DNA of 64,000 bases, taken from assembly GCA_963770275.1 (NCBI GenBank), contig CAVYPD010000018.1:235389-299388 (forward strand). The letters are read 5' to 3'. Made by a program: the position numbers and the translations under genes. The first letter of the stretch is position 1. Every line of letters begins with the position of its first letter. Below the pieces are notes generated by a model. That model was not told where the DNA came from, ran no database searches, and saw only the letters and a program-made list of their open reading frames with translations. The DNA comes from Roseiarcus sp963770275. Lineage in GTDB: Bacteria > Pseudomonadota > Alphaproteobacteria > Rhizobiales > Beijerinckiaceae. Positions 31,735 through 40,979 of the stretch are shown one piece after another.

Positions 31735-31860
31735 CCGCCAAATCAATCCAAGGAAAACCAAATAAAACCAAGGAAAAAAGCTTGTTTTTCCTTGGATTCC
31801 TTTTGCCGAATCGGGCCTTTTCAATGGGTTACGGCAAATCCAAGGAAAAATTTTCTCTCC
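31735..31860. repeat. AT-rich island with four CCAAGGAAAA repeats and alternative hairpins
   Basis: Three direct copies of CCAAGGAAAA (31748, 31768 and 31840) and one inverted copy (TTTTTCCTTGG, 31785-31795) lie in 100 bases. Copy 2 and the inverted copy form a perfect 11-base stem with a 6-base loop (31768-31795). Copy 1 (31746-31758) could instead pair with 31786-31798 over 13 bases. The island contrasts sharply with the GC-rich surroundings. It may end mutS-lysE transcription or be an interspersed repeat. Confidence 0.7.
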
Positions 31861-32176
31861 GCTTGCTTACGTTGCGGGGCAACTCGCTCTCAGGTGTCCG
31901 GTCGAATTCAGCGACGTAGGAAACCTAGCATGAATTCCGTTTTTCGTAAATAAAATGTCGTCGGCATCTTTTTGCAGAAGTCGCCAAGCCGGCGCCGACC
32001 GAGCGCACCCGTCGCGAAACTCATCCGCGCCGCACGTTGGGAGGCGTCCTGATTCAATCCCCAATACGACGCCGAATTAATGCTGACTTTCGCTCGTTAA
32101 TTCCAAAAAACTGGCTTCACTTTGTCTGAGATGCGCCATGCGAACTCCGGCATGAGGTCGAGCCGCGGATATTCTC
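31861..32176. other. Gene-free stretch after the repeat island
   Basis: I see no supported coding region. Short frames on both strands have no recognisable motif. Base composition is more AT-rich than the average of the window. Confidence 0.4.
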
Positions 32177-32353
32177 GTGGGTGACACGGACGCCACTCTG
32201 GACGATATGGACCAATTTACCGTGAAGGCCATCGCTGCTCTGCAGGCGATCGCAAAGGAATCCCCGCTCAATGCCAGTCGGGTCGCGCGGTTTGGCGTTG
32301 CGGTCGAACCCGCGACAAAAACCGGTGATGATAAATTAGACGCGAGCAGGTAG
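32177..32353 (+). CDS. Possible small protein
   Basis: A 58-codon frame starts at GTG 32177 (VGDTDATLDDMDQFTVKAI) and ends TAG 32351-32353. It is acidic at the start and Ala-rich later, with a plausible amphipathic helix. There is no clear ribosome binding site and no family I recognise. It could be chance. Confidence 0.25.
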   Translation: MGDTDATLDDMDQFTVKAIAALQAIAKESPLNASRVARFGVAVEPATKTGDDKLDASR

Positions 32354-32566
32354 GTGCAATGGGCCGGATAGGGCAGCGAGAACGGACGCGGAGCCACCCT
32401 TATATCTTCGAAACGCGCCACACTGACGCCAGCGGCGATCGTCGGGATCACGCCAGACGCTCATTTCGTAAGAGGCGGTCACGCGATTGGGTAAGCGCCC
32501 CTCACCGCGCGGGCGCAACGGCTCCAAGTGGCGGCGCGACGGCGTGCGGCAGCGGGGGAGGGCGGC

Positions 32567-34409
32567 GTGAAAGGGAATAGCAGCGCCGTCTACCGCTACC
32601 GCCGCGAGCATTATTTCGCCAAGCCGCCGGCGGCGATTTGGCCGTTTGTCTCCGACACCGCCCGCCTTTGGGAGTTGAACGGCTACGCCCCCGTTCAGTT
32701 TGAGGAGCGGGTCGACGGTCAGGGCCGTGTCCGCCGCTTCGTGAAGGGCAAGCTCGGGTTTTTCCGTGCGCGATGGGAAGAGGATTTTGGCGAATGGCAG
32801 GAGAACCACCGCCTTTTCCAAGTCCGAGAGTACCAGAACGGGCCGATGCGACGGTGGGAGTGGGCTTGTGAGCTCATTGCCGAAGGCGAAGGCTGCCGGG
32901 TGATCTTCACGGGTATGGCCGAGCCCGCCGGCCTCTTAGGCTTCGTGGGGAAGCATGCAGGCGTCTTTGACGCTGCGTTCGGCAAGGCTGCAGCGGGAAT
33001 CGAGCGGATCATTCGCGAGAGCGAGGGTTCAGGGCTTGTCCCGGGCTGGAGCGCCGAGGATCTCGTGGAGCCCGCCGCCCGTCAACGACTCGATGCGCTT
33101 GGCGCGGAACTCGCTGGCGATCCAGACTCGCATGCTCTTGCACCGAACCTCATCGATTACCTACGCCACGCGCCGATCATCGATCTGCGCGGCATTCGGC
33201 CGATAGCGCTGGCGAAACTATGGTCTGCCCCACCGGACCACGCCGTGGAGTTGTTTCTGGCCGCGGCGCGGAAGGGCGTGGTGGCGATGGGATGGGAGCT
33301 GCTCTGCCCGCGTTGCCGCGGCGCGAAGTCCCGCGTGAGCCGACTGCAGGACTTGGCCAAAGGCGCGCATTGCTCCTCTTGCAACATCGACTACGAGCGC
33401 AATTTCAACCGCAACGTCGAGCTCACCTTCCATCCCGAGCCTTGGATTCGTCCGCCGCTGGACGGCGAGATGTGCATGCTCGGCCCCGGCTCCGCGCGGC
33501 ACATCAAGTTTCAGGGCGAGGTTGCGGCGCAGTCGGCCAAGAGTTTTGATCTGTCGCTGGCCCCAGGTGCATATCGTTTTCGCACGGTCGAGGCCGGCGG
33601 CGAGGCTGATCGCGACATCGGCGCGGACGGCGCCATCCCGACCCTCGTGGCGCGCGGCGGCGAAATTTTACTTGAACAGGCGAGCGGCAGAGACGAGCTT
33701 GCGATTCGCAACGAGAGCGACAAGCCGCTCGTCTTCGTCGTCGAGAACCGCAATTGGGCCAGCGACGCGCTGACGGGCGAGCGCGTGATCGCCATGCCCG
33801 CCTTTCGTCGGCTTTCCCCCGAGCAATTGCTGCGCCCTGGCGACAATGCCGAGATCGGCTGGATCGCCATCATGTTCACAGACCTCAAGGGCTCGACCCA
33901 ACTCTACGACGCGCTCGGCGACGCCCCCGCCTACAACCTCGTTCGCGACCATTTTTCGTTTCTCGCAGATCGGGTGCAGCGCAATCACGGCTTCGTCGTC
34001 AAGACGGTAGGCGATGCGGTGATGGCCGCTTTCTCCCGTCCCGATCATGGCGTTCGCGCGGCGCTCGCGATCCAGGACGATGTCGCAAGCTTCAACGCCG
34101 CCCGCGGCGCAGGCGCGACACCCATCGTGTTGAAGCTCGGCCTTCACGCCGGACCGTGCATCGCCGTCACGACGGGCGACGTGCTCGACTATTTCGGCGC
34201 CACCGTGAATGTCGCGGCGCGTCTCGAAAACCAGTGCCGCGGCGGCGAGGTGATCGTGTCGGAGGACGTGGCGCGACGAGGCCGAAACGGCGGCGGCGCT
34301 GGCGGATCGGATGCAGACCGAAGAAACGGCGATGCTGCGCGGCGTCAGCGCGCCGGTGCGGTTTGTTCGGATCACGGGCCGTCGCGACGCGCTTCCGTCC
34401 GCGATGTGA
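32567..34409 (+). CDS. Class III adenylate/guanylate cyclase with SRPBCC domain and zinc ribbon, frameshifted
   Basis: Start GTG 32567 follows GGGGGAGG at about 32554. Residues 1-170 or so look like an SRPBCC/START-type ligand-binding fold. A linker follows, then a four-cysteine zinc ribbon (CPRCRG ... CSSC). The cyclase catalytic domain is C-terminal: IMFTDLKGSTQLYD with its metal aspartate, then KTVGDAVMAAF and LGLHAGP. One extra base at about 34274 breaks DVA|DEAETAAALADRM; repaired length is about 613. It probably makes cAMP or cGMP in response to a small hydrophobic ligand or redox state, which is an inference. Adenylate cyclase family proteins carrying DUF5939 have a similar layout. Confidence 0.85.
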
Positions 34410-34417
34410 CGGCTCGC

Positions 34418-34448
34418 GCTCTTTCTCTCCCGCTATCCGGAGAAGAGC
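34418..34448. terminator. Stem-loop between convergent genes
   Basis: GCTCTT at 34418-34423 pairs with AAGAGC at 34443-34448, and the inner TCTCC pairs with GGAGA. It lies between the cyclase stop and the convergent membrane-protein stop. There is no long T-run, so it may be a bidirectional or weak terminator. Confidence 0.45.
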
Positions 34449-34485
34449 TAAGAATGAAAGGGCGGCGATGGTTTGCAGCGTCGCG

Positions 34486-35167
34486 TCACTGCGAGCCCAC
34501 CAGGCTGAACCCCAACGAAATTGCGCCGACGAAGATGAGCGTCGCGGCCCAGGTCGCGTCGAGATTGAACCAGCTCCGCGACACGAATTTCAGCCCGAAA
34601 TAGCGATAGACCAGCCACGCGCACAATCCGCCGGCCGCGATCATTGCGCCCGTGTGAACGATCGAGACGAGCACGGCCATGCCGAGATTGGCGCTGATAA
34701 GCGTGCTCGCCGCCGCGTCGCCTTTGTCGAGGCCGCTGGCCTCGCAAAGCCCGAGATAGATCGGCGCCAGCATCAATCCCGCGCCATGGGCGGTCGCCGC
34801 GGCGAACGACCAGAGCCCGAGCTGGGATCGGCTTTATGCGCGCCAGCGCGCGGGGATGGCGCCGATCGACGAGCCGGAAGGCGCCGAAGCCCATCACCAA
34901 GAGGCTGGCGCTGATCCGGATTTGCCGCTGCCAATAGACGAGGCTGACCAGCAGCGAGAACGGCAGGATCATGACCAGCATCGCGAGTAGATGGCCGGCC
35001 GCCAGCGCCGAGAGCGCCGCCACAAGCGCGCGCGGACTTTTTTCCATCATCCCGGCTGAGACCGCCAGCGGCCACCCCATCCCGGGATTCACCCCGTGGT
35101 AGAGGCCGCTTGCGATGACGGCGAGCCAAAGTCCGCCAACCGTCCAGCCGATTCCGCTTCCACTCAA
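34486..35167 (-). CDS. Polytopic membrane protein coupled to methanethiol oxidase, one frameshift
   Basis: The likely start is TTG 35167, which overlaps the methanethiol oxidase stop (TTGA). About 226 residues with six or so hydrophobic helices. A motif near the N-terminus (LYHGVNPGMGWPL) recalls the His/Asp-rich first loops of nickel/cobalt or TauE-type transporters. One extra base at about 34828 breaks RIKP|SQLGLWSFAAATAHGAGLMLAP. I do not recognise a named family. The tight coupling suggests it serves the oxidase, for example in metal supply or sulfur-product handling. Confidence 0.7.
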
Positions 35168-36564
35168 GCCGATGGATAGCAGAACGAATCCGTCGAGCAG
35201 TCGCCGCCGTCGAGCCGGATCTGATGGGCGCGGTATCCTTCGGGGAAGCTCACCCAATAGTCCTTCGCCAGTTCCAGCCCGCCGGCAGGGTTGGCGATCG
35301 CCATCACTTCCGCGCCCGGGACTCCGTCGGGATAGAATTGATTGTCCCAGGTGGAATAGAGCGAGTTGGTCCAATAGACGCGCTTGCCGTCACGGCTGAT
35401 CTCAACCATCTGCGGCCCGCCCGCAAAGGCTTTGCCGTTCGGGTGCGGCGTGCGGCGAGCGATGCCTCCGATACGGACGGAACCGGTGAGCTTGGGTTTC
35501 CTCGGTTCGGTGACGTCGTACTGACGCATCTCACCCGTTCCCCAGCAAGCGACATAGAGAAATTTGTCGTCGAGCGAGAGGTCGATGTCGCTGATTAGCG
35601 GCGGCACGGCGCCAAAGCCCTGCAGCAAAGGCGGCAATTGCTCCTTGGGCGCAGGTTCGGCCGGGATTGTCGCGGTCTTCTCGACATGGAATTTGCCGTT
35701 CTCTCGCCACCACGTCCAGATCGAGCCTTCAAGATTGGTCGTGTCGACGACGACGCCCAGAAAACCGTATTCGCGCACGGGGTCATGCGCCGGGCGGACT
35801 TCGAGCGCCATCTGGTGATTGGCGCCGAGATCGATCGTCTGCACATTACGTCGCGCCCGCAGATCCCAGAAGTGGAGATGGTGGCCGTATTTGTTAGCGA
35901 GCAGGTCTTCGGCGACGATGCCGTTCTCGAATTGCGGCGGCAGCCCCCATTCGCTCGACACCATGTAGTCGCGCGGCAGGTTCCACCAGAAATCGTAATG
36001 CAGCTTCTGGGGTCCGCGGTCGATCTCCCAACGGCCGAGCACTTCGAACGTTTCGCAGTCCATGATGAAGACGCCGGGGGCGCCATCCGTGCCGTCTTTG
36101 CCAGAGCCGCCGAGCGTGCTGACGTAAATCCCCTCCGGTCCGCAATGGACGGTATGGGGCCGCGAGTAGCCGGTCTTTTTGAAGATTTCCTCGGGCTCGA
36201 TGATCTTATGGATCTTGGCTTGCGTTGGATGGGGCTTGGTGTCCACGACATAGACACGCGATGAACGGATGCCCGGAATGATCAGATAGCGCCGCTCGAG
36301 GAAGGCGTGGCCGGTGAGCGGCGACAGAGCCGAAGAGCAGGCGTTCCAGCCGAAATGATGAAACTCGTCGCCCTTGTAGGGCATCGTCACCGTGTGGACG
36401 ACCTGGCTGTAAGTGGGCGAGCCGTGCTTGACGTCGATGACGACGAGCGCGTCGGGCTTCGAGGCATCGCCGCTGAGCAGCGCAGTATAGGCGAATTCCT
36501 CCGGCGGCCCTTCCATCGCGAGTTTCGGCGACGGGTAAAAGGTTGGATCAGGTCTTATCCCCAT
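35164..36564 (-). CDS. mtoX: Methanethiol oxidase / selenium-binding protein 56 (SBP56)
   Basis: 466 residues, normal for the family. Diagnostic segments include DPTFYPSPKLAMEGPPE, MPYKGDEFHHFGWNACSS, SRPHTVHCGPEGIYVSTLG, DLRARRNVQTIDLG and the C-terminal GYRAHQIRLDGGDCSTD. The Hyphomicrobium MtoX enzyme oxidises methanethiol to formaldehyde, sulfide and hydrogen peroxide and contains copper. Assignment of that activity here is by family. SBP56 homologues are widespread and not all are tested. No obvious signal peptide is seen at the annotated start. Confidence 0.88.
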   Translation of the reverse strand: MGIRPDPTFYPSPKLAMEGPPEEFAYTALLSGDASKPDALVVIDVKHGSPTYSQVVHTVTMPYKGDEFHHFGWNACSSALSPLTGHAFLERRYLIIPGIRSSRVYVVDTKPHPTQAKIHKIIEPEEIFKKTGYSRPHTVHCGPEGIYVSTLGGSGKDGTDGAPGVFIMDCETFEVLGRWEIDRGPQKLHYDFWWNLPRDYMVSSEWGLPPQFENGIVAEDLLANKYGHHLHFWDLRARRNVQTIDLGANHQMALEVRPAHDPVREYGFLGVVVDTTNLEGSIWTWWRENGKFHVEKTATIPAEPAPKEQLPPLLQGFGAVPPLISDIDLSLDDKFLYVACWGTGEMRQYDVTEPRKPKLTGSVRIGGIARRTPHPNGKAFAGGPQMVEISRDGKRVYWTNSLYSTWDNQFYPDGVPGAEVMAIANPAGGLELAKDYWVSFPEGYRAHQIRLDGGDCSTDSFCYPSA

Positions 36565-36857
36565 GGCGTTTCCTTCCCAATTGCGTCGAGGCGGAACTTG
36601 ACTGCGAATATTGATTGAACTGCGGCAAGCTGGCTACTTCCGACCCGATAGGACCGAAGCCTGGAGCCGCCACGCGCCCGAACGTCCCCCCGCCACGCCA
36701 TGCCAAATAACGAATATGATAAGGCGCTGGACCAAACCGGCAATGGGGAGAACTGCCCACCGTTGCGCCCTGAACAATTGCGGAGCACGGTGAGAGTTGA
36801 GCCGTTTATGGAACGGCGTGGGGCAGGGAGCGAAGACAAACCCCGGAGCCGCGCCCT

Positions 36858-37922
36858 TCAGCCCGCGTGCGCCAGGGCTCTGCGCGGGCGCTCGACCGCC
36901 TGGGTCGGCGCTTCCGCCTCCGCTTTCTCTTCCTGCGCCCAGCGTCGCGCAAGCACGGCGCAGACCATGAGCTGCATCTGGTGGAAGAGCATGGTCGGCA
37001 GGAGGATCATGCCAAGGTTCGGGCCGGGGAAGAGCACGCCCGCCATCGGCACGCCGGCCGCGAGGCTCTTCTTCGAGCCGCAGAACACGATGGCGATCGT
37101 GTCCTCGCGGTTGAAGCCCAAGGTCTTGGCCGCGTAGTGGGTGGCGAAGAGCATGAAGGCCAGAACCAGAGCCTCGATGACGATCATGATCGCGAAGCCG
37201 CTCAGCGGCAGCGCGCGCCAAAGCCCGGCGCTGACCGCGGCGCCGAAGGCGCCATAGACCACGAGCAGGATCGAACCGCGATCGGTCGCGGAAAGGATCG
37301 CTTTATGACGCAGGACGAAGTCGCCGATCCAGGGACGCAACAATTGGCCAACCGCGAGCGGCGCAACCAGGAGAAGGCCGATCTCGCGGATCGCATCGCC
37401 AGTCGGCGCGCCGCCCCGCGCTGAGGCGAACATGGCGACAAGCAAGGGCGTCGCCACGGCGCCGATCAGGCTCGACAGCGTCGCCGAGCACATCGCGGCA
37501 GGAACGTTGCCGCCGGCGATCGAGGTGAAGGCGAGCGAGGATTGGATCGTCGAGGGCAGGAGGCAGAGATACAGCATACCCAAAGCGAGCGGGCCGGGCA
37601 CGAGCCATTGCGGCAGGCAATGGAAGAGGAGGAGGCCGACAGCCGGGAACAGGACGAAGGTGGAGGCCAGCACCAGGGCGTGGAGGCGCCAATGCGCGAC
37701 GCCCGCGATCACGTTCGCGGTCGCCAGGCGCGCGCCATAGAGGAAGAACATGAAGGCGATCGCGACATCGGTCGCGATCTTCACCGGCAACTCGAACGCA
37801 GCCGTCGGCGGGGCGAAGCTCGCCAGCACGACGGTTGCGACCAGGAGCATGGTGAACGTGTCAGGGGCGAAGCGGGAGAGAGTCTGGCGCATGGTGGCGA
37901 ATATGCCGCGCTTCGTGCTCAT
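36858..37922 (-). CDS. BASS-type (bile acid:sodium symporter, YfeH-like) transporter
   Basis: 354 residues with about ten membrane helices. Family sequences are seen in VAIAFMFFLYGARL, LCLLPSTIQSSLAFTSIAGGN and FCGSKKSLAAGVPMAG. The last few dozen residues are basic and soluble. ATG 37889 (MRQTLSRF) is an alternative start. It probably imports an organic anion with sodium. A LysR regulator gene is divergent and only 39 bases away. Confidence 0.87.
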   Translation of the reverse strand: MSTKRGIFATMRQTLSRFAPDTFTMLLVATVVLASFAPPTAAFELPVKIATDVAIAFMFFLYGARLATANVIAGVAHWRLHALVLASTFVLFPAVGLLLFHCLPQWLVPGPLALGMLYLCLLPSTIQSSLAFTSIAGGNVPAAMCSATLSSLIGAVATPLLVAMFASARGGAPTGDAIREIGLLLVAPLAVGQLLRPWIGDFVLRHKAILSATDRGSILLVVYGAFGAAVSAGLWRALPLSGFAIMIVIEALVLAFMLFATHYAAKTLGFNREDTIAIVFCGSKKSLAAGVPMAGVLFPGPNLGMILLPTMLFHQMQLMVCAVLARRWAQEEKAEAEAPTQAVERPRRALAHAG

Positions 37923-37961
37923 TCGGAATGACGTTCTCCGTGGTTTCAGTTATCATGCATC

Positions 37962-38841
37962 GTGATGACGGAGACCTACGATCCCGATCTACTCATAACT
38001 TTCCTGGCCGTCGCCGAGACCGGATCCTTCTCGGAAGCCGCGCGGCGGCGGGGCCTGCGCCAGTCGACCGTGAGCCAGCAGGTGCGCCGGCTCGAAGCGG
38101 AGACCCGCCGGCGTCTGTTCGATCGCGACACGCACAACGTTTCGCTCACGGTCGACGGGCAGGCCTTGACCGTGCTCGCCGGCGAGATTCTCGCCGCATA
38201 TTCCCGGGCCGAGCGCTATTTCTCCGAACGCTGAGCTGAGGGGCCGGGTCCGCTTCGGCGCCTCGGAGGATTTCGCGCTTTCGAGCCTTCTGCCGCAAGT
38301 CCTGCGCGCGTTTGCGTCGAGGCACCCTCAAGTCGACATCGAGATGACGGTCGGGCTCGCCGCCGATCTCTACGCCGGCGTGGACGAGGGCGGGCTGGAT
38401 CTGATCTTCGCCAAGCGACGGGCGGGCGACGGGCGCGGCCACATGGTGTGGCGCGAAGAGATGGTCTGGATCGCAGCGCCGGACTGGCGGCGCGATCCTG
38501 GGCGGCCGCTGCCGCTTGTGCTCTATCCGCCGCGCAGCATCACCCGCGAGGCGGTGCTCACGGCGCTCGAGAAGGCGAATGTGTCCTGGCGCATCGCCTG
38601 CACCTGCGGTTCGCTTTCAGGGCTGGTCGGCGCCGTGCTTGGCGGCCTTGGAATTGGCGCGCAATCGGCGCGCCTGAGGTCGGAGGGGACGGTTGCGCTG
38701 GGTCCCGAGGCCGGGCTGCCGCCGCTTGGCGAGACGGAATTCGTCGTCGTTCCCGCGCTCGGCCGGCCGAGCGCGCCGGTGCAGGCGATGGCCGACACGA
38801 TCCTCGAGTTCGGCCGCGCCTTCCATGCGCAAGCGTCGTAG
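37962..38841 (+). CDS. LysR-family transcriptional regulator, one frameshift
   Basis: The winged helix-turn-helix is at residues 5-65 (FLAVAETGSFSEAARRRGLRQSTVSQQVRRLE). The effector domain follows in the next frame (RVRFGASEDFALSSLLP onward). One extra base at about 38224-38226 breaks RYFS|NAELRGRV; repaired length is about 292. Given the divergent layout, it probably controls the BASS transporter gene through the shared 39-base gap. Confidence 0.87.
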
Positions 38842-38933
38842 GGGGCGGGGTCTAAAATTGCACCGCAAGGAGCGGAGTTCGGGCGCTCAACAACCGGCGT
38901 AGGGAGAACAAGACAAACCCCGGAGCTGTGCTT

Positions 38934-40022
38934 ATGTCTATGCCCATGACCGAAACGCGCCAAGCCGACACGTCAAGGGCGCCGGCTCGCGATGAAGAGC
39001 AATGGCAGGCGGTCAGGCGCCGCGATGCCGCCTTCGACGGCAAGTTCCTGTTCGCCGTGCGCACCACCGGAATTTACTGCCGTCCGAGCTGCGCCTCGCG
39101 GCCCGCCAAACGCGAGAACGTCACATTCTTCGAGACCGGCGCTCAAGCCGAGAAAGCGGGCTACCGCGCCTGCAAACGCTGCCGGCCCGACCAGCTTGGC
39201 GCGCCCGATCCGCAAATGCAGGCGGTCAAGCGCGCGTGCGAACGGATCGAAACCGCCGAGGAGGCGCCGAAGCTTGCCGAGCTCGCTGCGAGCGCGGGCT
39301 TGAGCCCCTATCATTTCCATCGCGTCTTCAAGGCTCTCACGGGCGTGACGCCGAAAGCCTATGCGGCCGAGACGCGGGCGCGCCGCGCCGCCGACAAGCT
39401 GCGCACGGCGGAGACGGTTACGGAAGCGATCTATGACGCAGGCTTCAATTCCTCGAGCCGCTTCTACGAGAACACGGACGCGCGGCTCGGCATGACGCCA
39501 GGCGCGGTCCGCCGCGGTGGGGCAGGGGCGGTCATTCGCTTCGCGGTCGGCGAGGCCTCGCTCGGCGCTGTGCTGGTCGCAGCCACGAACAAGGGCGTGT
39601 GCGCGATCCTGCTCGGCGACGATCCCGACGCGCTGGTGCGCAACCTGCAGGACCGCTTCCCGCGCGCGGAGCTCAGGGGCGGCGACGCCGAATTCGAGCG
39701 CATGGTCGCGCAAGTGGTCGGTCTCGTCGAGGCGCCCGGTCAGCGATTGGATCTTCCGCTCGACATCCGCGGCACCGCGTTCCAGCAACGGGTCTGGGCG
39801 GCGCTGAGCGCCATCCCGTCGGGCAAGACGGCGACCTACACGGAGATCGCCCGCGCGATCGGCCAGCCGACGGCGGTGCGCGCCGTCGCCCAGGCCTGCG
39901 GCGCGAACCCACTTGCGATCGCGATCCCCTGCCATCGGGTGGTGCGATCGGACGGCGACCTCTCCGGCTATCGCTGGGGCGTCGAGCGCAAGCGCAAGCT
40001 CATCGATCGGGAGGCGGCGTGA
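38934..40022 (+). CDS. ada: Bifunctional Ada: methylphosphotriester sensor and O6-methylguanine-DNA methyltransferase
   Basis: Start ATG 38934 has GGAG eight bases upstream; GTG 38928 and later ATGs are possible. The N-terminal zinc site has Cys49, Cys53, Cys80 and Cys83 (IYCRPSC ... CKRC). The AraC-type helix-turn-helix domain is at about 95-180. The C-terminal methyltransferase contains the acceptor in AIPCHRVV. The protein repairs O6-methylguanine and, when methylated on the N-terminal cysteine, activates alkylation-response genes. It overlaps the following oxygenase gene by one base. Confidence 0.93.
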   Translation: MSMPMTETRQADTSRAPARDEEQWQAVRRRDAAFDGKFLFAVRTTGIYCRPSCASRPAKRENVTFFETGAQAEKAGYRACKRCRPDQLGAPDPQMQAVKRACERIETAEEAPKLAELAASAGLSPYHFHRVFKALTGVTPKAYAAETRARRAADKLRTAETVTEAIYDAGFNSSSRFYENTDARLGMTPGAVRRGGAGAVIRFAVGEASLGAVLVAATNKGVCAILLGDDPDALVRNLQDRFPRAELRGGDAEFERMVAQVVGLVEAPGQRLDLPLDIRGTAFQQRVWAALSAIPSGKTATYTEIARAIGQPTAVRAVAQACGANPLAIAIPCHRVVRSDGDLSGYRWGVERKRKLIDREAA

Positions 40023-40885
40023 TGAAGGCCCGCACCCCGACGCCCCTGTTCGAGCAGGCCCACATCGCGCCCCTTCGAGCCCTCACCCCAACCCCTCTCC
40101 CCGGGGGAGAGGGGCGAGCCGGCAGCGCCGCGCACCCCTTCTCCCTCGGGGAGAAGGTGGCCCGCGATAGCGGGTCGGATGAGGGTCTTGCCGCGATCGG
40201 CGCGCTCGACTGGCCGGCGATCGAAGCCGATCTCGACGCCTACGGCTGCGCGATCGCACCAAAATTGTTTTCGCCCGAGACCTGTCGCGAGCTTGCGGCG
40301 CTCTATCCCGAGGACACGCGCTTTCGCTCGCGCATCGTGATGGGGAGCCACGGCTTTGGCCGCGGCGAGTACAAATATTTCGCCAATCCGTTGCCCGATC
40401 AGATCGTCGCGCTTCGCCGTGGCTTCTATCCGCATCTGGCGCCGATCGCGGATCGGTGGAACGAGGCGATGAGTGTGTCCGTCCGCTATCCAGCGGACCA
40501 CGACGCGTTCCTGGCGCGCTGCCATGAGGCGGGTCAGAAGCGGCCGACGCCGCTCCTCCTGCGCTACGGCCCCGGCGATTACAATTGCCTGCACCAGGAC
40601 GTGTACGGCGAGCATCTTTTTCCGCTGCAGCTGGCGATCCTGCTCTCCGAGCCGGGCCGCGACTTCACCGGCGGCGAATTCGTGCTCACCGAGCAGCGGC
40701 CGCGCATGCAGTCGCGCGCGGAGGTCGCGCCGCTTACGCAGGGCGACGGCATCATCTTCGCGGTGCGCGAGCGGCCCGTGCAGGGGACGCGCGGGACCTA
40801 TCGCGTCAATCTACGCCATGGCGTGAGCCGGATCAAAAGCGGCGAACGCTTCACCCTCGGCGTGATCTTTCACGACGCGGCGTGA
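40022..40885 (+). CDS. 2OG-Fe(II) oxygenase downstream of ada, with palindromic repeat in its N-terminus
   Basis: ATG 40022 shares a base with the ada stop. The 287-residue product has a double-stranded beta-helix core: the iron HxD is in YNCLHQDVYGEHLF, and the second histidine and 2OG arginine are probably in YRVNLRHGVSRIKSG. Residues about 20-55 come from a palindromic repeat (40080-40185) read in frame; the conserved domain begins just after. The gene pairs with ada, so a role in alkylation repair or response is likely but the substrate (DNA, protein or small molecule) is unknown. Confidence 0.82.
   Translation: MKARTPTPLFEQAHIAPLRALTPTPLPGGEGRAGSAAHPFSLGEKVARDSGSDEGLAAIGALDWPAIEADLDAYGCAIAPKLFSPETCRELAALYPEDTRFRSRIVMGSHGFGRGEYKYFANPLPDQIVALRRGFYPHLAPIADRWNEAMSVSVRYPADHDAFLARCHEAGQKRPTPLLLRYGPGDYNCLHQDVYGEHLFPLQLAILLSEPGRDFTGGEFVLTEQRPRMQSRAEVAPLTQGDGIIFAVRERPVQGTRGTYRVNLRHGVSRIKSGERFTLGVIFHDAA
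40080..40185. repeat. Palindromic repeat element, copy 2, inside the 2OG oxygenase gene
   Basis: The element starts CCCTCACCCC and ends GGATGAGGG, so the ends are inverted. Inside are CTCTCCCCGGGGGAGAG and CTTCTCCCTCGGGGAGAAG palindromes. The same two modules occur in thiD in a different order. It keeps the reading frame open and is translated as part of the oxygenase unless translation starts elsewhere; no start codon lies between it and the conserved domain. Confidence 0.8.
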
Positions 40886-40979
40886 CGGCTGGTCGACTGC
40901 GAAAGCAAGGAACGGGGAGACGGCCTGCGGCGCCCCAGGCAAGCTCTGAGCGGCAAAGCCACTCACAAGGAAAACCGCC

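Noticed and set aside
31677..31919. 80-codon frame over the AT-rich repeat island
   Set aside because: It overlaps the end of lysE and its translation is dominated by the CCAAGGAAAA repeats.
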